A DNA stretch of 64,000 nt from an uncultured Pseudomonadales bacterium. Its GTDB lineage: Bacteria > Pseudomonadota > Gammaproteobacteria > Pseudomonadales > Porticoccaceae. The first letter of the stretch is position 1. Each line of letters starts with the position of its first letter. The position numbers and the translations under genes are program-made. The notes beneath the pieces were generated by a model. That model searched no databases, was not told the origin of the DNA, and worked only from the letters and a program-made list of their open reading frames with translations. The DNA is taken from contig CALSQH010000006.1 in NCBI GenBank assembly GCA_943788445.1, positions 62,001 to 126,000 of the forward strand, read 5' to 3'. Shown here one piece after another: positions 37,040-47,020 of the stretch.

Positions 37040-39901
37040 TTACTCTTTAGACGTAATTTCGCTACTTTCTTTTGCTGAACCACTATCAACGACTGGCGTG
37101 ACATCAGTTTTTTCCACTTTACGCTTCTTGCGAGGATCATTTGAAGCGCGAGCAACTTTAGATTTTTCTGCAACTACTGGTGCAGGCTCACTTGTATCCG
37201 AAGCTTTTGGCTTCTCAGCTTTACTACGTTCAGTACTAATGACTACATCGCTGACAGGCTTTGGCTTTTTACGTGGATCATTGCTTGCTCTTACCGCAGT
37301 TCCCTCAGGTGGCTTAACCTGGTCTTTAACCGCTACTGGCTTCTCTTTAGGAGCCGCTTTCTTCTTTGCTGCGGATTTTGGCTTTTCAGCAGCTGGGGTA
37401 GACGTCGGTTCTGGCTTTGCTTCTACCTTGTTCTCAGCTTTAGTCCCAGTGTTACTTTCTAGTTTGACTTCAGTCGAGCTACTTTCTTTAGCACTTTCCG
37501 TTACTGCTTCTGCTGTAGGTTTAGCCGCCGGTTTTCTGCGTGGGCGTGACTTGCGAGCGGGTTTAGCTTCAGCCTGAGCGCTATCGGTTGATTCGCTTTT
37601 AGCCTCTGCTGTAGTTGTTTCCGTGGCGACGCTGGAAGCTGCTGCTTCAGTTATTTCACTCGTTTCAACTTTAGGCCTAGGCTTGCGCGGTTGGCGCTTA
37701 CGCTTTGGCTTTTCTGCTGTAGCTTCTGCAGGTTTTTCTGTAGCAGGGATTGGGGCTGGGGTCGCTATTGCTTCAACGGCTGTTTCAGCTGTTACTGTAG
37801 CAGTTTGATCTACCACATCGCTTGGAACGTCCTGTCGTTGACGGCGGCGGCGGGGGCCGCGACGTCTATCGTTAGGGCGCTTCTTAAGCTTGTCCGCATC
37901 CGTAGCTTCAGGGCGCTTTGGCGTCTGACGAGTATCCTTTGCTTCTGTGACGGTTTCTGTAGCAGTGACCTTTTGATTGTCGCTGTGTTCTTTATTGGGT
38001 CGGTTACTTGCGGGCTTGGTATTTTTCTGATGATTGCCCGTACGCTCGCCATCGCGTTGATTTTCATTACGATTGCGATTATTGGGGCGACGATTACCCT
38101 GACGATTGCGGCTATCCTGACCACCGCGTCGACGGTTTGAATTTCCACTGCCCGATTTTTTCTGTTCTTTCTTTTCCGGCTCTGACTGTGCTTTTTTATC
38201 ACCAAATAAACCGCTTAAGAGTCTCTTGAGGAGGCTGGGCTTTTCATCCTTTTCAGCTACAGGAGCAGCTTTTTGCGGCATGGTCGGTGCAGGGGTGTTA
38301 GGGACCAGAGTTTTTACTGCAGGCTGTGAAATCGGCAATGGCGCACTGCTGGTCTCCAGTTCCTGTTCTGGTTCGCTATTGCTGAGATCATGCGCTAATT
38401 TATAGCTAAAGTCTGATTCGCCTTCTTCATCTTGGCTGCGGATTCTAACCACTTCAAAGTGCGGTGTTTCCATTTGCGTGTTAGGAAGAACTATCACACT
38501 GATTTTGTTGCGCACTTCAATGTCAGAGATTTCTGAACGCTTTTCATTAAGTAGGAACGTCGCTACAGAGACTGGCACGATAGCGCGAATTTCCTTGCTG
38601 AATTCCTTTTGCGCTTCTTCTTCGATTAGACGTAGGATTGATAGCGCCAGCGAGCGAGTGCCGCGGATAGTGCCCTGACCTTTACAGCGTGGACATACCT
38701 TGGACATGGTTTCTTCCAGCGATGGGCGCAGACGCTGACGAGACATTTCTAGCAGACCAAAGCGTGAGATACGACCTACCTGAACGCGCGCGCGGTCAAT
38801 TTTAAGCGCATCTCGGATTTTGTTTTCCACTTCTTTCTGGTGTCGACTGTTGAGCATGTCGATAAAGTCGATAACGATTAATCCACCAACATCACGTAGT
38901 CGAAGTTGGCGGGCAACTTCTTCTGCAGCTTCTATGTTGGTGTTAAACGCGGTCTCTTCAATATCTCCGCCCTTGGTGGCGCGGGCCGAGTTGATATCGA
39001 CTGATACCATAGCTTCAGTCACATCGATAACGATAGAGCCGCCAGAGGGCAGGTTAACTTCGCGACAAAAGGCAGTCTCAATTTGGTTCTCAATCTGATA
39101 GCGATTAAAAAGCGGGATTTGGTCCTTGTAGAGTTTTACCTTGTTACTAAAGTCCGGCATAACTGTGCCAATAAAGGCGGCAGCCAGGTTGAAAGCGTCT
39201 TCGCTGTCAACAATGACTTCACCAACGTCTTGACGTAGGTAATCGCGAATCGCTCTAACGATGACATTACTTTCTTGGAACAAGAAGTGCGGTGCTTTAG
39301 CATTGACCGCTTCTTCATTGATGGTGTTCCACAGCTGTAACAAATAGTCGAGATCCCACTGTAGTTCTTCTGTTGCGCGACCAATACCCGCGGTGCGAAC
39401 AATTGCGCCCATGCCTTCGGGAATGTCGAGACCGCGCATAGCTTCGCGCAAATCTGCACGTTCATCACCTTCGATACGGCGAGAGATTCCACCGGCGCGG
39501 GGGTTGTTAGGCATCAATACCAGGTAGCGACCAGCCAAGCTAATAAAGGTTGTCAGTGCAGCGCCTTTAGAGCCGCGCTCTTCTTTTTCTACCTGAACAA
39601 TAACTTCTTGTCCCTCTTTGATAGCGTCTTGTATCTTGGCTCGACCACCGTCGGAAGATTTTTTCTTAAAATACTCTCGGGAAATTTCTTTAAGGGGGAG
39701 GAAGCCGTGGCGGTCTGCGCCGTATTCGACAAATGCCGCTTCTAAACTGGGCTCTACTCTTGTGATTTTGCCTTTGTATATGTTGGCTTTCTTTTGTTCT
39801 CTTGTGCGGTTTTCAATATCCAGATCATAAAGTTTCTGACCATCAACCATCGCGACGCGCACTTCTTCAGTGTGCGAAGCATTTATTAACATACGTTTCA
39901 T
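37040..39901 (-). CDS. rne: Ribonuclease E
   Basis: Essential endoribonuclease and degradosome scaffold. The N-terminal catalytic half starts [17 protein letters not shown], with the S1 domain ([19 protein letters not shown]) and 5'-sensor region. Catalytic aspartates lie in [16 protein letters not shown] and LIVIDFIDM, and the Zn-link in CPRCKGQG. The C-terminal half is a low-complexity, disordered scaffold: Arg/Asn-rich RNA-binding part, then Pro/Ala/Lys/Glu repeats with three near-copies of ASNDPRKK. 953 aa, within the family range. A 600-nt gap separates it from the divergent rluC, leaving room for an autoregulatory leader. Confidence 0.95.
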   Translation of the reverse strand: MKRMLINASHTEEVRVAMVDGQKLYDLDIENRTREQKKANIYKGKITRVEPSLEAAFVEYGADRHGFLPLKEISREYFKKKSSDGGRAKIQDAIKEGQEVIVQVEKEERGSKGAALTTFISLAGRYLVLMPNNPRAGGISRRIEGDERADLREAMRGLDIPEGMGAIVRTAGIGRATEELQWDLDYLLQLWNTINEEAVNAKAPHFLFQESNVIVRAIRDYLRQDVGEVIVDSEDAFNLAAAFIGTVMPDFSNKVKLYKDQIPLFNRYQIENQIETAFCREVNLPSGGSIVIDVTEAMVSVDINSARATKGGDIEETAFNTNIEAAEEVARQLRLRDVGGLIVIDFIDMLNSRHQKEVENKIRDALKIDRARVQVGRISRFGLLEMSRQRLRPSLEETMSKVCPRCKGQGTIRGTRSLALSILRLIEEEAQKEFSKEIRAIVPVSVATFLLNEKRSEISDIEVRNKISVIVLPNTQMETPHFEVVRIRSQDEEGESDFSYKLAHDLSNSEPEQELETSSAPLPISQPAVKTLVPNTPAPTMPQKAAPVAEKDEKPSLLKRLLSGLFGDKKAQSEPEKKEQKKSGSGNSNRRRGGQDSRNRQGNRRPNNRNRNENQRDGERTGNHQKNTKPASNRPNKEHSDNQKVTATETVTEAKDTRQTPKRPEATDADKLKKRPNDRRRGPRRRRQRQDVPSDVVDQTATVTAETAVEAIATPAPIPATEKPAEATAEKPKRKRQPRKPRPKVETSEITEAAASSVATETTTAEAKSESTDSAQAEAKPARKSRPRRKPAAKPTAEAVTESAKESSSTEVKLESNTGTKAENKVEAKPEPTSTPAAEKPKSAAKKKAAPKEKPVAVKDQVKPPEGTAVRASNDPRKKPKPVSDVVISTERSKAEKPKASDTSEPAPVVAEKSKVARASNDPRKKRKVEKTDVTPVVDSGSAKESSEITSKE

Positions 39902-40457
39902 ATTTCACCTTTACTCATTGTGGAGAGGGAGCAGTAGTGAAGAGAAGGAAAGAGAGGTGTGGTGAACCAAGGAACCAGGTATAGATAAAGTGTAAAAAAA
40001 GACACAGCGCGTATTTGCGGCGTGCCAGTTACTCCTTTGCCCTACATATACTGCCTTACAGCGCAGTTTGTGCGGGATTGCTATCCTTTAATTGTGTCTT
40101 GTATTCGGTTAATCGAACGTACTTTTAGTATCGATACAGCCTATATGTAAAGGCTTATTCGTCTGTAAAAAGCGTTTTTTCTAAGAGAGAGATAGGCCTC
40201 TGTGGGTACGTCTTTCTCTGTAGTGATTAACTTTTAAAACCTGTTTTAACTTGTCTTTTCTATGCAGCTCGCTCAGCTGTCTTTGAAAGTCGGCCCCTAT
40301 TGGCCTGACTCTCCTGTATTCTTTACCCGCTCGGCATTTGCCTTTTTAGCGGTCAGTTCGACCTCTGGGCAGCTTCAATTTTGGCTGGGCAGTAGGGAAC
40401 TTGGCGCGCAATATAGCAATATTTACTTACACCTACAATCTAAACCATCAGGAATAG
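39902..40457. other. Long leader/promoter region between rne and rluC
   Basis: No convincing gene. On the minus strand, possible promoter elements TTTACA and TATAGG (18-nt spacing) lie about 270 nt upstream of rne, and AGGAG-like purines occur nearer the start. Enteric rne is autoregulated through a ~360-nt 5' UTR; a similar arrangement is plausible here but unproven. Confidence 0.4.
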
Positions 40458-40487
40458 TTGGGAAGATGACTGCTTGCTAGGTACAAT
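40458..40487 (+). promoter_or_regulatory. Promoter of rluC
   Basis: -35 TTGGGA (40458-40463), 18-nt spacer, -10 TACAAT (40482-40487), 33 nt before the start codon. Confidence 0.5.
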
Positions 40488-40520
40488 GCCGGCCAAAATC
40501 ATCACAGGTAGCTTTTAATT

Positions 40521-41486
40521 TTGAGCGAATCACAGACCGAATCACAGGGCAAATCAAATTTTAATAAGGTATCTTTTGTCGAGATCGGCCCAGAGCAATC
40601 TGGCCAAAGGCTCGACAACTTTCTTATCAAGATTCTTAAGGGCGTTCCCAAATCGCGTATCTATCGTTTGCTGCGCAAAGGTGAAGTGCGGGTTAATAAA
40701 GGTCGGGTTAAGGCAGATAGTCGCTTAAAAGAGGGGGATATAGTTCGCTTACCACCCATAAGAGTCGCCGAGCGCGGTGAAGCGCCGACCGTAGGGCGTC
40801 AGCTAAAGAATTATATCGCCAACAATATCCTGTTTGAGGACGAGGGGCTGTTTATCTTAAACAAGCCCAGTGGGTTAGCTGTTCATGGTGGCAGTGGTTT
40901 GTCGCTTGGTGTTATTGAAGCACTGCGAGTTGAGTATCCACAATACCGTTATCTAGAATTGGTCCATCGTTTAGATCGGGATACCTCAGGCTGTCTTATC
41001 CTAGCTAAAAAGCGTGCGGTGTTACTCGAGCTGCAGAATTCCCTGCGTTACAACCGAATTGACAAGCGTTATATCGCGCTTGCCAAAGGTCGTTGGCCAA
41101 AGGGCAAAAACACTATTAATGCGCCACTGCTTAAAAATACGGTGGAGTCCGGTGAGCGTGTTGTACGTGTCGATGCGGCAGGTAAAGCGTCGGTGACTCA
41201 CTTTAAGATCAGGCAACAGTTTCAAGCGGCAACGCTGCTTGATATCAAGTTAGAAACGGGCAGAACCCATCAGATTAGAGTGCACTGCCAGTTTGCCGGT
41301 CAGCCCATTGCTGGCGACCCTAAGTACGGCGATGAGCATTTTAATGAGAGCCTTAAAGACGCAGGCTTAAAGCGATTGTTTTTACATGCGGCCAGTTTGC
41401 GTTTTAAGCATCCACTGTCTGGTGACTGGCTTGAGGTCGAAGCGCCGTTGCCCGATGATCTAACTAGGGTGTTAAAGAAACTGTGA
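40521..41486 (+). CDS. rluC: 23S rRNA pseudouridine synthase RluC (955/2504/2580)
   Basis: RluA-family synthase. It has an N-terminal S4 domain (SRIYRLLRKGEVRVNKGR), catalytic HRLDRDTSG with the nucleophilic Asp, and ETGRTHQIRVH. The position beside rne and upstream of yceF-yceD-rpmF is the conserved RluC context, which supports RluC over RluD. The start is TTG with AGGT upstream; 321 aa is normal. The stop overlaps the next gene by 4 nt. Confidence 0.93.
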   Translation: MSESQTESQGKSNFNKVSFVEIGPEQSGQRLDNFLIKILKGVPKSRIYRLLRKGEVRVNKGRVKADSRLKEGDIVRLPPIRVAERGEAPTVGRQLKNYIANNILFEDEGLFILNKPSGLAVHGGSGLSLGVIEALRVEYPQYRYLELVHRLDRDTSGCLILAKKRAVLLELQNSLRYNRIDKRYIALAKGRWPKGKNTINAPLLKNTVESGERVVRVDAAGKASVTHFKIRQQFQAATLLDIKLETGRTHQIRVHCQFAGQPIAGDPKYGDEHFNESLKDAGLKRLFLHAASLRFKHPLSGDWLEVEAPLPDDLTRVLKKL

Positions 41487-42136
41487 CTGACTTAAGTACC
41501 GCAAAGTTATTAATCTTTGACTGGGACGGGACGCTTTCCGATTCAGTTGCTCGGATTGCCAAATGTATTCAAATGGCTGCGCAGGAGTATTCACAGCCAG
41601 TTCCTCAGTATGCCGATGTGGCGGAAATTGTTGGACTCGGTCTACATGAAGCTATCATGCGGCTCTTTCCCAGTTGTTCCCATTATGAATCAAGCCTGTT
41701 GCAAGCGAGCTATTCAAAGCACTATCGTTCGGAAGATCATAATCCCTGTGATTTCTTTCCCGGTGTGATTGAAACATTGCAAGAGTTGCGCGTAGAGGGC
41801 TATCAATTGGCGGTAGCCACAGGGAAGAGCAGGGCAGGTCTAGATAGAGTTTTGGGTGCATTAGATATGCAAGATTTTTTCCACGGTTCGCGCTGTGCAG
41901 ATGAAACCCTCTCCAAGCCCGACCCTTTAATGCTTGAAGAGTTGTTGTCTGAGTTCGGTGTTACCGCTCAGCAAGCCGTTATGGTGGGTGATACGGAATT
42001 CGATATGCAGATGGCAGAAAACGCGGCCATGCCGAGAATTGCTGTCAGCTACGGTGCTCACCATATAGATCGCTTGCGGGTGTTTAATCCACTTGCCTGT
42101 GTGGATCTGTTTGCAGATATTAAAGCCGCTCTTTAA
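41483..42136 (+). CDS. HAD-superfamily hydrolase, phosphoglycolate-phosphatase-like
   Basis: HAD subfamily IA hydrolase of 217 aa. Motif I is DWDGTLSDS (about residues 12-20), motif II AVATGKSRAG, motif III KPDP, motif IV VGDTEFDM. Coupled to rluC by a GTGA overlap; this pairing is common in gammaproteobacteria. Substrate unknown. Its TAA overlaps the complementary stop of the convergent yceF. Confidence 0.9.
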   Translation: MTDLSTAKLLIFDWDGTLSDSVARIAKCIQMAAQEYSQPVPQYADVAEIVGLGLHEAIMRLFPSCSHYESSLLQASYSKHYRSEDHNPCDFFPGVIETLQELRVEGYQLAVATGKSRAGLDRVLGALDMQDFFHGSRCADETLSKPDPLMLEELLSEFGVTAQQAVMVGDTEFDMQMAENAAMPRIAVSYGAHHIDRLRVFNPLACVDLFADIKAAL

Positions 42137-42744
42137 ATATCGACTTCAAACTCGCGGAGTAATTTGCACAGTGCTATCAACGGCAATCCGACCAGCGAAG
42201 TAGGGTCATTGCTGTTAACCGCCTTGAACAAACTAATCCCTAGTGATTCTGCTTTGAAGCTGCCGGCGCAGTCGTAGGGTTGCTCCTTGCGAAGGTAATG
42301 CTCAATCTGATTGTCTGAAAGTGCTCTAAATTGTACTTCTGTGGTATCCACAGCAGATTTCTCAACAGCCTGATAAATAACCGTAAGCCCCGAATGAAAC
42401 GAGACTCTTTGATCGGACTGGGCGATCAATTGGTTGACTGCCTGCGCATGACTGCCAGGTTTGCCGAGAATAATCCGTTCCTGTAAACAGTTGTGCTGAG
42501 AGTCAGCGGCTCTGCAGGTTATTAACTCTGCAACCTGGTCTGAGCCGATAATTATCGCATCGGGAAATTTTTCGGCTACAGCGCGTGCCTTTAGCCGCGA
42601 TAATCTCTGTGCCTGCTGAGGACCTGTCTCACCATGTATTGAGCTTTCATCAATATTTGGCGAGTCGCATTCAAAGGGTAGCTGAAGTCGTTCAAGCAGT
42701 GCTTTTCGGTATGCCGATGAGGAGGCTAAGACGAGTTTTTTCAT
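42133..42744 (-). CDS. yceF: Maf-family nucleotide pyrophosphatase (7-methyl-GTP type, YceF)
   Basis: Maf/Ham1-like house-cleaning pyrophosphatase. N-terminal LASSSAYRKALLERL, the ...DESSIHGETG segment, GSDQVAEL and YDCAGSFKAE match the YceF subgroup, whose E. coli member hydrolyses m7GTP. About 203 aa. Opposite strand to the rest of the cluster but in the conserved yceF/yceD position. An insertion around ITCRAADSQHNC in the central loop is slightly longer than usual. Confidence 0.9.
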   Translation of the reverse strand: MKKLVLASSSAYRKALLERLQLPFECDSPNIDESSIHGETGPQQAQRLSRLKARAVAEKFPDAIIIGSDQVAELITCRAADSQHNCLQERIILGKPGSHAQAVNQLIAQSDQRVSFHSGLTVIYQAVEKSAVDTTEVQFRALSDNQIEHYLRKEQPYDCAGSFKAESLGISLFKAVNSNDPTSLVGLPLIALCKLLREFEVDI

Positions 42745-42825
42745 GGGTGAACTACTTGTTTAAATTTAAAGGCCCCTCAAAGGGGAGTTTAGTGCCTGAA
42801 AGCAGGCTATTTTGATCAATTTTCT

Positions 42826-42854
42826 TTGACAGATCAAAAACTTGACCCTATCAT
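42826..42854 (+). promoter_or_regulatory. Promoter of the yceD-rpmF-plsX-fab operon
   Basis: Perfect -35 TTGACA (42826-42831), exact 17-nt spacer and -10 TATCAT (42849-42854). The likely start site is about 20 nt before yceD. Confidence 0.75.
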
Positions 42855-42882
42855 GCGCGCCTAACTGGGTACCACTGAATTT

Positions 42883-43401
42883 ATGGCACTGCCAACTCTA
42901 ATCGATCCGCGCAAGCTTGCGAACCAAGGAATTGTCCTCGAAGGCCAATTCCATGATCAGCATTTGCCACGCTTAGGCGCAGCAGTTTCCAGTATTGAGT
43001 CACCTTTGTCAGCTTTAGTAAAATTTGAAGTTGATGAAGCAAGGGCTAAGGTTGCAAGTGGAACATTGAGCATTACAGTATCGGCAGTATGCCAGCGCTG
43101 TCTTGATCCGGTCACAATTGCATTAAGCACCGATTTTGCTGCTCAAGTGATTTGGTCTGAAGAACAATTGACCAATGTATCCAGTAATCGAGAACCTTGG
43201 ATTGTCGTCGATAAAATGGCCAGTCTCAATGAGTTACTCGAAGATGAGATTTTATTAGCTCTGCCTTTAGTAAACTACCACGAACATGGTCAGTGTACTG
43301 GAGACACCTTTCTTTCCGAGGACGGGCAAGGTTATAACGAGAAAGAAGATGAGATTGTCGGTGACAATCCCTTTAATATTTTACAGCAGTTGAAGAAATA
43401 A
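42883..43401 (+). CDS. yceD: YceD / DUF177 protein
   Basis: DUF177 family, implicated in 23S rRNA accumulation/processing. Its gene is nearly always upstream of rpmF. The conserved VCQRCLDPV segment (about residues 69-77) and the C-terminal DDE-rich tail ending NPFNILQQLKK are recognisable. 172 aa, normal. Confidence 0.9.
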   Translation: MALPTLIDPRKLANQGIVLEGQFHDQHLPRLGAAVSSIESPLSALVKFEVDEARAKVASGTLSITVSAVCQRCLDPVTIALSTDFAAQVIWSEEQLTNVSSNREPWIVVDKMASLNELLEDEILLALPLVNYHEHGQCTGDTFLSEDGQGYNEKEDEIVGDNPFNILQQLKK

Positions 43402-43437
43402 CCTCGACTGCACAAGATTATTGCTTAGGAGTAATCT

Positions 43438-43617
43438 ATGGCTGTTCAGAAAAGTCGCAAGACACGATCAAAGCGCGGAATGCGTCGTTCACACGATGCT
43501 TTAAGTGCACCCACTCTTTCAGTTGATTCAGTAAGTGGTGAAAAGCACCTGCGTCACAATGTTTCTGCGGACGGTTTTTACCGCGGTCGCAAAGTTGTTG
43601 AGCTCGACGCCGAATAA
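43438..43617 (+). CDS. rpmF: 50S ribosomal protein L32
   Basis: 59-residue basic protein starting [20 protein letters not shown], with YRGRKVV near the end; typical L32. It lacks the zinc cysteine pairs of some homologues, as in E. coli. TAGGAG is well placed before the ATG. It lies 36 nt after yceD and 16 nt before plsX. Confidence 0.96.
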   Translation: MAVQKSRKTRSKRGMRRSHDALSAPTLSVDSVSGEKHLRHNVSADGFYRGRKVVELDAE

Positions 43618-43633
43618 CTGACAACATCACTCT

Positions 43634-44677
43634 TTGGCAAATTCACTCCGAATTGCCGTCGATGCTATGGGCGGGGACTCTGGTCCTCGCGTAACAGTAT
43701 CTGCGCTGCTTGAATCTCTTAGTCAGCACAGCAATGTTAACGCATTGCTGTTTGGTGACAGGGATGAGCTGACGACCCAATTAAAGAATTGTGTAGATTC
43801 TAAAATCCTCTCGCGCATAGAAATTCGCCACGCTGACTGTGATGTTTCTGACACCGATAAACCCTCCCTTGTTATCCGCAGTAAACGTGATTCATCAATG
43901 GGCCTGGCTCTTCAAGCACTGGCTAACAATGAAGCTGATGCCTTTGTTAGTGCGGGTAACACCGGCGCAATAATGGCGCTCGGTCTCTACTATGTTAAAT
44001 CCCTGCCAGGAATCTCGCGTCCAGCTATCTGTACCACAATCCCTACCCAGACAGGACGTAGCTATGTTCTTGATCTTGGTGCTAATCTCGATTGCTCGGC
44101 TAAACAGCTCTATCAATTTGCCTTGCTCGGATCGCTGATGGCTCAGGAACTCGACGATATTCCGTCGCCTGTGGTTCGCCTACTCAATGTTGGCGAAGAG
44201 GATAATAAAGGCCATGCCTATATTCAGGATGCAGCGACTTTATTAGATGCTGAACCGCTAATTAATTACGCTGGCTATATTGAAGGCAATGGCATCTTTA
44301 AGGGCGGCACTGATGTTGTAGTTTGCGATGGCTTTAGTGGCAATGTCGCGCTTAAAACTAGCGAGGGATTAGTCCAGATGGTGACGTCAATGTCCCGCGC
44401 TGCCGTCGGTAACAATTGGTTAGCCAAATTAGCTCTTTTATTATTAAAAACACCGTTGCAGAAACTAAAAGCGCAACTTGATCCTGCGATTTATAATGGC
44501 GCATATTTTCTTGGATTAAACGCCGTGGTGGTAAAAAGTCACGGCGGAGCATCGCGTAAAGCCTTTGCTCATGCCCTTGATGTTGCTATCGAAGCAGCGG
44601 AGCATAACTTGCCACAGGTTTTGTCGCCTATACTTAAGCAAAAAATGGATCAACAGATAAACGTAGAGGACCTATGA
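43634..44677 (+). CDS. plsX: Phosphate acyltransferase PlsX
   Basis: Makes acyl-phosphate from acyl-ACP for phospholipid synthesis (PlsX/PlsY route); peripheral membrane. N-terminus LRIAVDAMGGDSGP, then SAGNTGAIMALGL and VVCDGFSGNVALKTSEG. 347 aa. TTG start without a clear Shine-Dalgarno, probably coupled to rpmF. fabH, which follows plsX in enterics, is absent, as in pseudomonads. Confidence 0.94.
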   Translation: MANSLRIAVDAMGGDSGPRVTVSALLESLSQHSNVNALLFGDRDELTTQLKNCVDSKILSRIEIRHADCDVSDTDKPSLVIRSKRDSSMGLALQALANNEADAFVSAGNTGAIMALGLYYVKSLPGISRPAICTTIPTQTGRSYVLDLGANLDCSAKQLYQFALLGSLMAQELDDIPSPVVRLLNVGEEDNKGHAYIQDAATLLDAEPLINYAGYIEGNGIFKGGTDVVVCDGFSGNVALKTSEGLVQMVTSMSRAAVGNNWLAKLALLLLKTPLQKLKAQLDPAIYNGAYFLGLNAVVVKSHGGASRKAFAHALDVAIEAAEHNLPQVLSPILKQKMDQQINVEDL

Positions 44678-45609
44678 ATACAAATTTAGCCTTTGTTTTT
44701 CCCGGACAGGGATCGCAAAAAATTGGCATGCTTGCAGACCTTGCCGCTGCAAATCCGCTAGTCGAAGAAACCTTTAAGGAAGCCTCAGAAGTGCTTGGCT
44801 ATGATGCGTGGAAACTTATTCAAGAAGGTGAGCAGGATGATATCAATCTCACCGAGCGCACCCAGCCTATATTACTGACCTCAAGTGTCGCTATATGGCG
44901 TCTCTGGCAACAGCAGGGTGGCCCAACGCCATCTGCAATGGCAGGTCACAGCCTCGGTGAATGGTCGGCTCTAGTCTGTGCCAATGTAGTTGGCTTTGCT
45001 GATGCAGTAGAAATTGTTCGCGCACGTGGTGCATTTATGCAGCAAGCGGTCCCCGTTGGTGTTGGCGCTATGGCCGCGATTATGGGTATAGATGATGAAG
45101 TCGTCATTAATGCCTGCGCAGAAGCTGCTGAAAACCAGATTGCCTCAGCGGTTAACTTCAATGCCCCCGGACAAGTTGTTATCGCTGGTGATGCGGCAGC
45201 GGTTGCCCGTGCAATCGATATCTGTAAAAAAGCCGGCGCTAAACGTGCTGTCGAATTACCGGTCAGTGCGCCTTTCCATACGTCCCTGATGCGACCCGCA
45301 GCGGATAACCTCGCAGAGCTCGTAGAGCAAAAAAGCTTTGCCGCCCCGGAAATCCCAGTTTTACACAATGTTAATGCACAGGTCGAAGCAAATCCTGAGC
45401 AGATAAAGGCGCTTATGCTGGAGCAGATTTACCAACCGGTTTTATGGGTAGACTGCGTTAATGCGCTCTCCGGTCGCGGTGCAGAAATATTGATTGAATG
45501 TGGCCCTGGGCGAGTACTCAATGGCCTGTCCAAGCGCATTGATCGCGGATTGACATCACTGGCTACCGACGATGTCGCCAGTCTCGAAAATGCACTGACA
45601 TCTGTTTAA
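44674..45609 (+). CDS. fabD: Malonyl-CoA:ACP transacylase
   Basis: Transfers malonyl to ACP for fatty-acid elongation. FPGQGSQ at the N-terminus, GHSLGEW with the nucleophilic Ser (about residue 91), FHTSLM with the catalytic His. 311 aa. ATGA overlap with plsX. Confidence 0.95.
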   Translation: MNTNLAFVFPGQGSQKIGMLADLAAANPLVEETFKEASEVLGYDAWKLIQEGEQDDINLTERTQPILLTSSVAIWRLWQQQGGPTPSAMAGHSLGEWSALVCANVVGFADAVEIVRARGAFMQQAVPVGVGAMAAIMGIDDEVVINACAEAAENQIASAVNFNAPGQVVIAGDAAAVARAIDICKKAGAKRAVELPVSAPFHTSLMRPAADNLAELVEQKSFAAPEIPVLHNVNAQVEANPEQIKALMLEQIYQPVLWVDCVNALSGRGAEILIECGPGRVLNGLSKRIDRGLTSLATDDVASLENALTSV

Positions 45610-45690
45610 GTTAGCTCTATTTAAGTTAGCTCTATTTAAGTTAACTCTCTTTAATTAGCTTTCTTTAAACTAGCTCTGTTTTAATTAAGT
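45605..45690. repeat. Degenerate tandem repeat, unit ~16 bp
   Basis: Three nearly exact copies of TTAAGTTAGCTCTATT, then three more decayed ones, fill most of the gap between fabD and fabG. It begins over the fabD stop, so the repeat may have expanded from it. Confidence 0.75.
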
Positions 45691-45725
45691 GCAGTTAATA
45701 AATTTAATAATTATAGGAATATATA

Positions 45726-46469
45726 ATGAGTCTGAATGAAAAAGTAGCTCTCGTAACCGGCGCAACTCGCGGTATTGGTGCGGCAATTGCCGCAGGTTTG
45801 GGGCAAACGGGCGCAACTGTAATCGGTACTGCTACGAGTGAGGCAGGGGCTGCTAAGATTACACAGCGTTTCAAAGATGACAATATTGCCGGTGTGGGAA
45901 TGGTACTTAATGTCACAAGCATTGATTCAGTTACCGAGGTTATTAAAGCCATTACTGAGCAGTTTGGCGCACCGACCATTTTGGTTAACAATGCCGGCAT
46001 TACCAAAGATAATATTCTTATGCGCATGAAAGACGACGAATGGTTGGATGTTATGGAAACCAATCTAACCTCTGTGTTCCGTCTCGCAAAAGCCTGTGTT
46101 CGTCCAATGACCAAAGCCCGCTGGGGAAGAATTATTAATATTAGTTCAGTGGTTGGCTCCATGGGAAATGCAGGGCAGAGCAATTACTCAGCCTCGAAAG
46201 CGGGTGTCGGTGGATTTGCTCGCGCGCTGGCCAAAGAGTTAGGCTCGCGAAATATTACCGTCAACACAGTAGCCCCTGGATTTATCAATACTGATATGAC
46301 CAAAGACTTACCAGAAGCTAATAAAGAAGCATTATTAACACAGGTTCCGCTGGCAAGATTAGGTGCCCCTGAAGAGATCGCTTCGGTGGTCTGTTTCCTC
46401 GCTGGAGAGGGTGCAGGGTACATAACTGGCGAGACAATCCATGTAAATGGCGGTATGTACATGGCCTAA
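45726..46469 (+). CDS. fabG: 3-oxoacyl-ACP reductase FabG
   Basis: NADPH-dependent short-chain dehydrogenase of fatty-acid elongation. Cofactor loop TGATRGIG, NNAG, catalytic Ser in NISSVVGS and YSASKAG (Tyr-Lys). 247 aa, typical. TAGGAATATATA precedes the ATG. Confidence 0.95.
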   Translation: MSLNEKVALVTGATRGIGAAIAAGLGQTGATVIGTATSEAGAAKITQRFKDDNIAGVGMVLNVTSIDSVTEVIKAITEQFGAPTILVNNAGITKDNILMRMKDDEWLDVMETNLTSVFRLAKACVRPMTKARWGRIINISSVVGSMGNAGQSNYSASKAGVGGFARALAKELGSRNITVNTVAPGFINTDMTKDLPEANKEALLTQVPLARLGAPEEIASVVCFLAGEGAGYITGETIHVNGGMYMA

Positions 46470-46512
46470 GCCATTGATTTAAAAGAGAAAGCATCCTTTT
46501 TTAAATTTGGGT

Positions 46513-46541
46513 TTAGCATTTTGTAATTTCTAGGGTAAAAT
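46513..46541 (+). promoter_or_regulatory. Promoter of acpP
   Basis: -35 TTAGCA, 17-nt spacer, -10 TAAAAT (46536-46541), about 90 nt before acpP. A separate promoter for acpP is expected given the high demand for ACP. Confidence 0.5.
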
Positions 46542-46634
46542 GCGCGCCCGATACACTGAATAACGCTGCTAGAGCAGACTATGTTCGGCGGCAGAAAATT
46601 AAATACAACATCCGTTAACAGGAGTAGATATACG

Positions 46635-46868
46635 ATGAGTAACATCGAAGAACGCGTCATCAAAATGGTTGCAGAGCAGCTGGGTGTAAAAGAAGAAGAT
46701 GTTAAAACTACTTCCTCTTTTGTTGAAGATCTAGGTGCTGATTCACTTGATACAGTTGAGTTGATCATGGCTTTGGAAGAGGAATTTGACGCTGAAATTC
46801 CTGATGAAGAAGCAGAGAAAATTGCTACAGTACAAGATGCAATTAGTTATATCACCGCTAACGGCTGA
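46635..46868 (+). CDS. acpP: Acyl carrier protein
   Basis: 77-residue acidic ACP beginning [17 protein letters not shown]. The 4'-phosphopantetheine Ser lies in [10 protein letters not shown] (about residue 37). CAGGAG lies ~11 nt before the chosen ATG; the frame is open further upstream but that extension is not ACP-like. Confidence 0.97.
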   Translation: MSNIEERVIKMVAEQLGVKEEDVKTTSSFVEDLGADSLDTVELIMALEEEFDAEIPDEEAEKIATVQDAISYITANG

Positions 46869-46886
46869 TAATTATTGCACGTTAAA

Positions 46887-46914
46887 ACAACCGCTCCATT
46901 GGGGCGGTTTTTTT
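46887..46914 (+). terminator. Terminator after acpP
   Basis: AACCGCTCC-ATT-GGGGCGGTT stem followed by seven T. It ends the fatty-acid operon exactly where fabF would be expected. Confidence 0.9.
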
Positions 46915-47020
46915 ATGGCTGGAATTTATGTTTAAAATTATGTCTAAAATTAGGTATAAAAGGCAGCTAATCTTTTATACAGTTAGTTTATGAATAGCCC
47001 TTAGGTGGATAGACCCTTAG

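Noticed and set aside
37090..38230. Long plus-strand frames opposite the RNase E C-terminus
   Set aside because: Antisense shadows of the low-complexity Pro/Ala/Lys scaffold.
40262..40480. 72-codon frame upstream of rluC
   Set aside because: No Shine-Dalgarno, no recognisable motif, overlaps the rne leader and the rluC promoter.
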